10,072 nucleotides of DNA from Candidatus Fibrimonadales bacterium. GTDB taxonomy: Bacteria > Fibrobacterota > Fibrobacteria > Fibrobacterales > Fibrobacteraceae. Location: contig WRMM01000050.1 of the NCBI GenBank assembly GCA_009777135.1, forward strand, positions 1 to 10,072, in the 5' to 3' direction. Below are positions 6,433-10,072 of this stretch, in pieces. Within the stretch, counting starts at the first letter, position 1, and the number at the start of each line of letters is the position of its first letter. The notes beneath the pieces are model-generated. The model was not told the DNA's origin. It searched no databases and saw nothing but the letters and a program-made list of their open reading frames with translations. A program made the translations under genes and the position numbers.

Positions 6433-8232
6433 TTACTTACCAGCTAGCTCAAGCCGCCAAAGAGTATTTCTGCCAACCCCAACCCAAGGAAGCTGAGGTG
6501 GAGCAAAAGGACTTTTTTCCGTTGGCCAACCCACCCAAACCTTTGTGCTGAACTGATAATATTCCTCAGGCAAGTGGCAAACCGGTATAACCGGCTGATC
6601 CTCAAGGAATATGTTATTAAGTTCCACATAAGCTGCCTTTAAAGAATCCTGATCTACAATCAAAGGAATAGCTTTCAATAATTCTTCCACTCTTGGATTG
6701 TAAGACGGATCGCTAGGATTATTATAGCGTCCTTCGTTTTCGTACATATTGCTGCCGCCGCTAGCCGGAACCCAATTACGTGAAGACAAAACTGCATTAA
6801 AACGACTCCAAGGAGTAGAAGCTGTAACTGCTATCGGAGGCTTCCTCATAATCATATCAAAATCGCCAGAAGGCAAAGAAGTCCAATATTGACCGCCATC
6901 AACAAAACCAGTGCGAGCATCTATGCCTACAGAGCGAAGCTGTTCTACCACCATTTTAACAATGGATTCCCAATCTGACCAACCAGAAGGGGCTTTAATA
7001 GAAATGGGTTGCAAAATATTACCGCTCGGATCTAAGGTATGCTTTAAAACATCCTTGTCATCAAAAACCGGTTTATAACCTGATTGTTCAAGCAGTTTTT
7101 TGGCAAACTCCTTATCGCCAAGAGGAACGCTGTGTTTAACCACTTCTGCTTCATCGTAAAATTTTTTCTCCAAACCGCTGTGCATTATTAAACCGGGTTT
7201 CATTTCCGGCGCATAATTAGAAAGAGCGCGGCGGCTGATAGCGGCATAGTCTATGGCAGCCGCAACCGCTCTGCGGAAGTTTTTATCGCTCAACGGAGCT
7301 TTAGTGTTATTCAAATACAAAAAGTGTATTGAGCCAGGAACATAATACGGAGGCGCATTATACCAAGTGCTTACGCCTTCTTTTCTTTTTTCATCTATGC
7401 GAGGAATATAATTCATAGAAGCATCCAAATTGCCTTTTTGCAAATTCACAGCAAAATTATCATTATTTTTATATATAGGATGAACTATGTACTTAGGCAC
7501 TGGCAACTTGCCATCGTACAAAACTTTGTTTCCCCAGTAGTCATCGCGACGTTTCAAAATTATGCGTTCGTTGTTATAATCAATAAGAGTGTATGGACCT
7601 GAGACCACAGGGTCTTTATCGCATTTTATATCCTTTGTTTTATTAAAATCATTATCGTTATCTGCCAGATACTGCTCAAAAACATGAGCAGGGGCTATGC
7701 GAATTGCCTGCAGCATATCTAAAATAGCAAGCGGATTGTTGCGGTCCTCTTTATTAACCACAAAAGTCACCAATTCTTTGGCGTTAACAGTATCTACCGT
7801 TATTTCACTGATAAATTCGCCGAAGCCGCTAAATACCGGATGTGAAAATCTTCTGCCAAGCTCATATATAAACTTGACATCGGTGGAAGTAACTTTCTTT
7901 CCATCGCTCCACTCAGCCTCCGGCTGCATTTCAACAACAATTTTTTCAGTATCATGAGAAATTAGAGTCCCTAGCATCGGCTCATTCGCGCCTGTCAAGG
8001 AGTTATAAGCGATTAAAGGCTCATACATTAAATTGAAACGATCGTTTACCGGCCAAGCCACCAACCAAGGCTCTACCAAAGGGTTAAAAGTATTGGGATC
8101 TCCCCACTGAGAACCTGCCAACCAAAGGGTTTCATTCCGAGGAATGCTACCACCCTCTTTCTTTTCGCAAGACATTAAAAAGGCAAAGGATAGCACAAAA
8201 ACGCCACAAGCAACTTTTTTCATAAACCTCAT
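6433..8232 (-). CDS. oppA: Substrate-binding lipoprotein of Opp/Dpp-family ABC importer (SBP family 5, OppA-like)
   Basis: The extracytoplasmic receptor of the importer, 599 residues, slightly long for the 520-590 family norm. The N-terminus is a lipoprotein signal: basic start MRFMKK, hydrophobic stretch 7-20, lipobox LMSC with acylated Cys 22, then a charged linker. Family 5 hallmarks follow: GDPNTFNPL (44-52), LMYEPLIAYNSLTG (68-81), a WSDGKKVTSTDVKF segment (108-121), VSGPYTL (210-216), LKRRDDYWG (226-234) and NFRRAVAAAIDY (318-329). The ATG at 8232 has GAGGT at good distance; ATG at codon 4 is possible but has only three bases after its AGG. A promoter-like motif lies about 30 bp upstream. 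Substrate is open: family 5 binds oligopeptides, but relatives bind cello-oligosaccharides or nickel. The aromatic-rich, tolerant family motifs do not decide. Confidence 0.93.
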   Translation of the reverse strand: MRFMKKVACGVFVLSFAFLMSCEKKEGGSIPRNETLWLAGSQWGDPNTFNPLVEPWLVAWPVNDRFNLMYEPLIAYNSLTGANEPMLGTLISHDTEKIVVEMQPEAEWSDGKKVTSTDVKFIYELGRRFSHPVFSGFGEFISEITVDTVNAKELVTFVVNKEDRNNPLAILDMLQAIRIAPAHVFEQYLADNDNDFNKTKDIKCDKDPVVSGPYTLIDYNNERIILKRRDDYWGNKVLYDGKLPVPKYIVHPIYKNNDNFAVNLQKGNLDASMNYIPRIDEKRKEGVSTWYNAPPYYVPGSIHFLYLNNTKAPLSDKNFRRAVAAAIDYAAISRRALSNYAPEMKPGLIMHSGLEKKFYDEAEVVKHSVPLGDKEFAKKLLEQSGYKPVFDDKDVLKHTLDPSGNILQPISIKAPSGWSDWESIVKMVVEQLRSVGIDARTGFVDGGQYWTSLPSGDFDMIMRKPPIAVTASTPWSRFNAVLSSRNWVPASGGSNMYENEGRYNNPSDPSYNPRVEELLKAIPLIVDQDSLKAAYVELNNIFLEDQPVIPVCHLPEEYYQFSTKVWVGWPTEKSPFAPPQLPWVGVGRNTLWRLELAGK

Positions 8233-8259
8233 CTATAGACCTCACAGAGTTATTACAAG

Positions 8260-8280
8260 CTAAAATATACAATTTTTTTT
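8260..8280 (-). promoter_or_regulatory. Candidate promoter of the importer operon
   Basis: In the 73-bp gap before oppA, the minus strand has an A-tract followed by TTGTATATTTTAG. TATATT (8264-8269) would act as the -10 element, placing the transcription start near 8257 and a leader of about 25 nt before the ATG. No good -35 hexamer is visible. The same arrangement occurs upstream of the HD-GYP gene, which strengthens the assignment. No intrinsic terminator with a GC stem is visible in this gap, so some read-through from the HD-GYP gene is possible. Confidence 0.45.
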
Positions 8281-8305
8281 TGAAAAACGGAGAAAAATTT
8301 GAAAA

Positions 8306-9301
8306 TTAAATCAAATAATCCTTGCAATTGTCAAAAGCTTCCAGTACAACAGGGTCAAATTGGGTTCCACAACCACTGAAAATAATTTCAATAGCATCTT
8401 CTCTTGGCATTCCTTTGCGATAAACCCTATCGGAAACCAAGGCGTCATAAACATCAACAACAGACATTAGTCTAGCGCAAAACGGTATTTCTTCGCCTTT
8501 TTTGCCATTTGGATAGCCACCGCCGTTAAAATGCTCATGGTGGTCCAAGGCTATATCATGCGCATATTTCAAATAAGCATGGCTTTCAAACCTTTTTTGC
8601 ATTTTTTTTATCAAATCAGCCCCTTTTTCCGTATGTTTCTTCATTTCATTGCGTTCGCTATCAGTTAACGGTCCCGGTTTCAGCAAAATTGAGTCTCTAA
8701 CGGCTATTTTTCCAACATCATGCAAGGGCGCAGCGCGCACTATAAGGCTTAATTCTTCTTTTTTAAGAACACCTTTATCAACAAATTCATTTCCCAGCTC
8801 ATTTATAAACATGGAAGTTCTTAATATATGCCCACCGGTATTTTCGTCCCTGCTTTCCACCGTTTGCGCAATTATTTCTGCCATGCCCTCCTGCACGCTA
8901 ACCATTTCGCGCCTAATCATCCGCATCCATCGCAAGCTATCATCATTGGCTCTTATCAACCTAGATATTGAGGATACATTTTTGAAACGAAGAAGAAGCA
9001 TTTCCTTATCAAAAGGAATGGAAAAAAAATCTGCAATGCCTAAGCCTCTAGCTTTAACTTCTGTTGATAAATCACCTGAATCGCCAAAAAAAACAATAGG
9101 AGGCACTGCAGGAGCCGTTCGCTTCTTTTCATCGTTAATTTTTCTTACAACGTGGATATCATCCACTGCTATTATTGCTACTTTGGAAAAATCATGCTTT
9201 TCCTCTGGTTTTAAATTTGCAAATTCATACAAACCAGACAATTTTTCTTTAAAATACTCCCATTTTCCAGGTTCTTTGGATATCAACAGAACTCTTTCCA
9301 T
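8306..9301 (-). CDS. HD-GYP domain protein with degenerate receiver-like N-terminus (probable c-di-GMP phosphodiesterase)
   Basis: A soluble 331-residue protein. Residues 136-330 form an HD-GYP domain, which hydrolyses cyclic di-GMP to pGpG/GMP using a di- or trinuclear metal centre. Visible are E149, H158 in TGGH, HDVGK (194-198), H223, HHEHFNGGGYP (254-264), IPFCARLMSVVDVYDAL (272-288, D283 the expected metal ligand), and GTQFDPVV (312-319). Residues 1-118 resemble a response-regulator receiver: MERVLLISKEP at the start aligns to the usual VDDEP strand, and DFFSIPFDKEMLLLRF (91-106) to the usual KPF strand. The acidic pair and the lysine are lost, although D47 or D48 could still be the acceptor position. 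A short helix (119-135) links the domains. The start is supported by AAAAGG six bases upstream. A promoter-like motif lies about 40 bp upstream, so it is likely its own unit. Catalytic residues look intact. Confidence 0.92.
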   Translation of the reverse strand: MERVLLISKEPGKWEYFKEKLSGLYEFANLKPEEKHDFSKVAIIAVDDIHVVRKINDEKKRTAPAVPPIVFFGDSGDLSTEVKARGLGIADFFSIPFDKEMLLLRFKNVSSISRLIRANDDSLRWMRMIRREMVSVQEGMAEIIAQTVESRDENTGGHILRTSMFINELGNEFVDKGVLKKEELSLIVRAAPLHDVGKIAVRDSILLKPGPLTDSERNEMKKHTEKGADLIKKMQKRFESHAYLKYAHDIALDHHEHFNGGGYPNGKKGEEIPFCARLMSVVDVYDALVSDRVYRKGMPREDAIEIIFSGCGTQFDPVVLEAFDNCKDYLI

Positions 9302-9334
9302 GTCAAACCTTTTGTTGTATCCCAGAAATCATAC

Positions 9335-9360
9335 GGACTATAAATATACATTTTTTCCAC
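9335..9360 (-). promoter_or_regulatory. Candidate promoter of the HD-GYP gene
   Basis: In the 116-bp gap between tRNA-Arg and the HD-GYP gene, the minus strand reads GGAAAAAATGTATATTTATAG. TATATT (9343-9348) is the likely -10 element, giving a leader of roughly 35 nt. It shares the A-tract plus TGTATATTT arrangement with the oppA upstream region; no recognisable -35 element is seen. Confidence 0.45.
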
Positions 9361-9383
9361 GATAAAAGGAAGAAAATATTTAA

Positions 9384-9417
9384 AAATAAAGAAAAAACGC
9401 TAAAAAATCGCTAAAAA
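9384..9417 (-). terminator. T-tract region after the rRNA/tRNA operon, possible termination zone
   Basis: Immediately downstream of tRNA-Arg the minus strand has three runs of five to six T, with the short unit TTTTTAGCG repeated twice in tandem. No GC-rich hairpin precedes the T-runs apart from the tRNA itself. This is where the rRNA operon transcript should end, because a promoter-like motif for the HD-GYP gene follows. A classical intrinsic terminator cannot be claimed. Confidence 0.28.
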
Positions 9418-9492
9418 TACAGACGGCAGGACTCGAACCTGCAATCTTCTGGTTCGTAGCCAGATGCCTTAATCCAATTTGGCCACGTCTGC
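9418..9492 (-). tRNA. tRNA-Arg(ACG)
   Basis: The minus strand folds into a full cloverleaf: acceptor GCAGACG against CGTCTGT, D-arm GCC...GGC with the GG of the loop present, anticodon stem TCTGG/CCAGA around loop CTACGAA (anticodon ACG), a five-base variable region, and T-arm GCAGG-TTCGAGT-CCTGC. The discriminator is A and CCA is not encoded. The A34 is expected to be converted to inosine by TadA, so that this tRNA reads CGU, CGC and CGA codons. The first acceptor pair is G1-U72, a wobble where G-C is usual. It lies about ten bases after 5S rRNA and is probably part of the rRNA transcript. Confidence 0.95.
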
Positions 9493-9501
9493 TAAATAAT
9501 A

Positions 9502-9620
<119 letters not shown>

Positions 9621-9652
9621 AAAATTCTTTGACCATAGTTTATTTTTTATAT

Positions 9653-9680
9653 GCTGCCCGATTGTTTCGGGTTCGTCAGC
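9653..9680 (-). other. Hairpin in the 23S-5S spacer
   Basis: The ~64-nt spacer between 23S and 5S contains a stem of CCCGA/TCGGG around a five-base loop, extended by GCTG/CAGC outside a five-base bulge on one side. It is not followed by a T-run on the transcribed strand, so it is more likely a processing structure of the rRNA precursor than a terminator. Confidence 0.4.
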
Positions 9681-9684
9681 GAAT

Positions 9685-10072
<388 letters not shown>

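Noticed and set aside
8270..8300. T-rich stretch after the HD-GYP stop, considered as an intrinsic terminator
   Set aside because: There is no GC-containing stem, only A- and T-tracts; it fits better as promoter-adjacent A-tract sequence.
8649..9365. Long plus-strand open frame of 238 codons
   Set aside because: It lies almost wholly antisense to the HD-GYP gene, whose domain motifs are unambiguous; the translation shows no recognisable domain and no ribosome site.

Overview
All ten protein-coding genes in the window, and all its RNA genes, lie on the minus strand, so transcription runs from right to left. The right end holds the 3' part of an rRNA operon: the last ~390 nt of 23S rRNA, then 5S rRNA and tRNA-Arg(ACG). 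Downstream come an HD-GYP protein with a receiver-like N-terminus, a five-gene ABC importer of the oligopeptide/dipeptide (Opp/Dpp) family in the order A-B-C-D-F, a DHH/DHHA1 phosphoesterase and a polyprenyl-phosphate sugar-1-phosphate transferase. Last come a 58-residue small protein with a GTG start and, cut by the left edge, the N-terminus of a REP-associated (Y1-type) transposase.

The organism is a Gram-negative-type bacterium with AT-rich genes and GC-rich rRNA. Evidence is the lipoprotein-type substrate-binding protein, HD-GYP signalling and a PglC/WbaP-type priming transferase. AT-rich intergenic sequences, DT-rich periplasmic segments and the DHH family suggest a Fibrobacter-like (Fibrobacterota) genome. 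This is an impression from family resemblance, not a demonstrated assignment; the 23S 3' part would settle it.

From oppA leftward the genes are tightly packed (gaps of 6-27 bp, overlaps of 11 and 4 bp) and probably form one transcript: importer, DHH phosphoesterase, sugar transferase, small protein. An A-tract followed by TGTATATTT lies upstream of both oppA and the HD-GYP gene and is the best promoter candidate for each. The importer would bring in oligopeptides, or possibly oligosaccharides, captured by the lipoprotein. The sugar transferase would start a surface glycan on undecaprenyl phosphate at the inner membrane. The HD-GYP enzyme would hydrolyse c-di-GMP. The DHH enzyme probably acts on short nucleotides or polyphosphate.

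The less ordinary points are: a sugar transferase whose N-terminal half looks like a degenerate GGDEF-like fold; a ~70-residue DT-repeat insertion in the first periplasmic loop of OppB; a non-canonical signature motif (LTAGE) in OppD; a receiver domain that has lost its phosphorylation residues; and a small coupled gene that is easily missed. I found no CRISPR array, prophage, toxin-antitoxin pair or clearly new defence system. The window mostly reads as a housekeeping and transport neighbourhood with some unusual domain variants.
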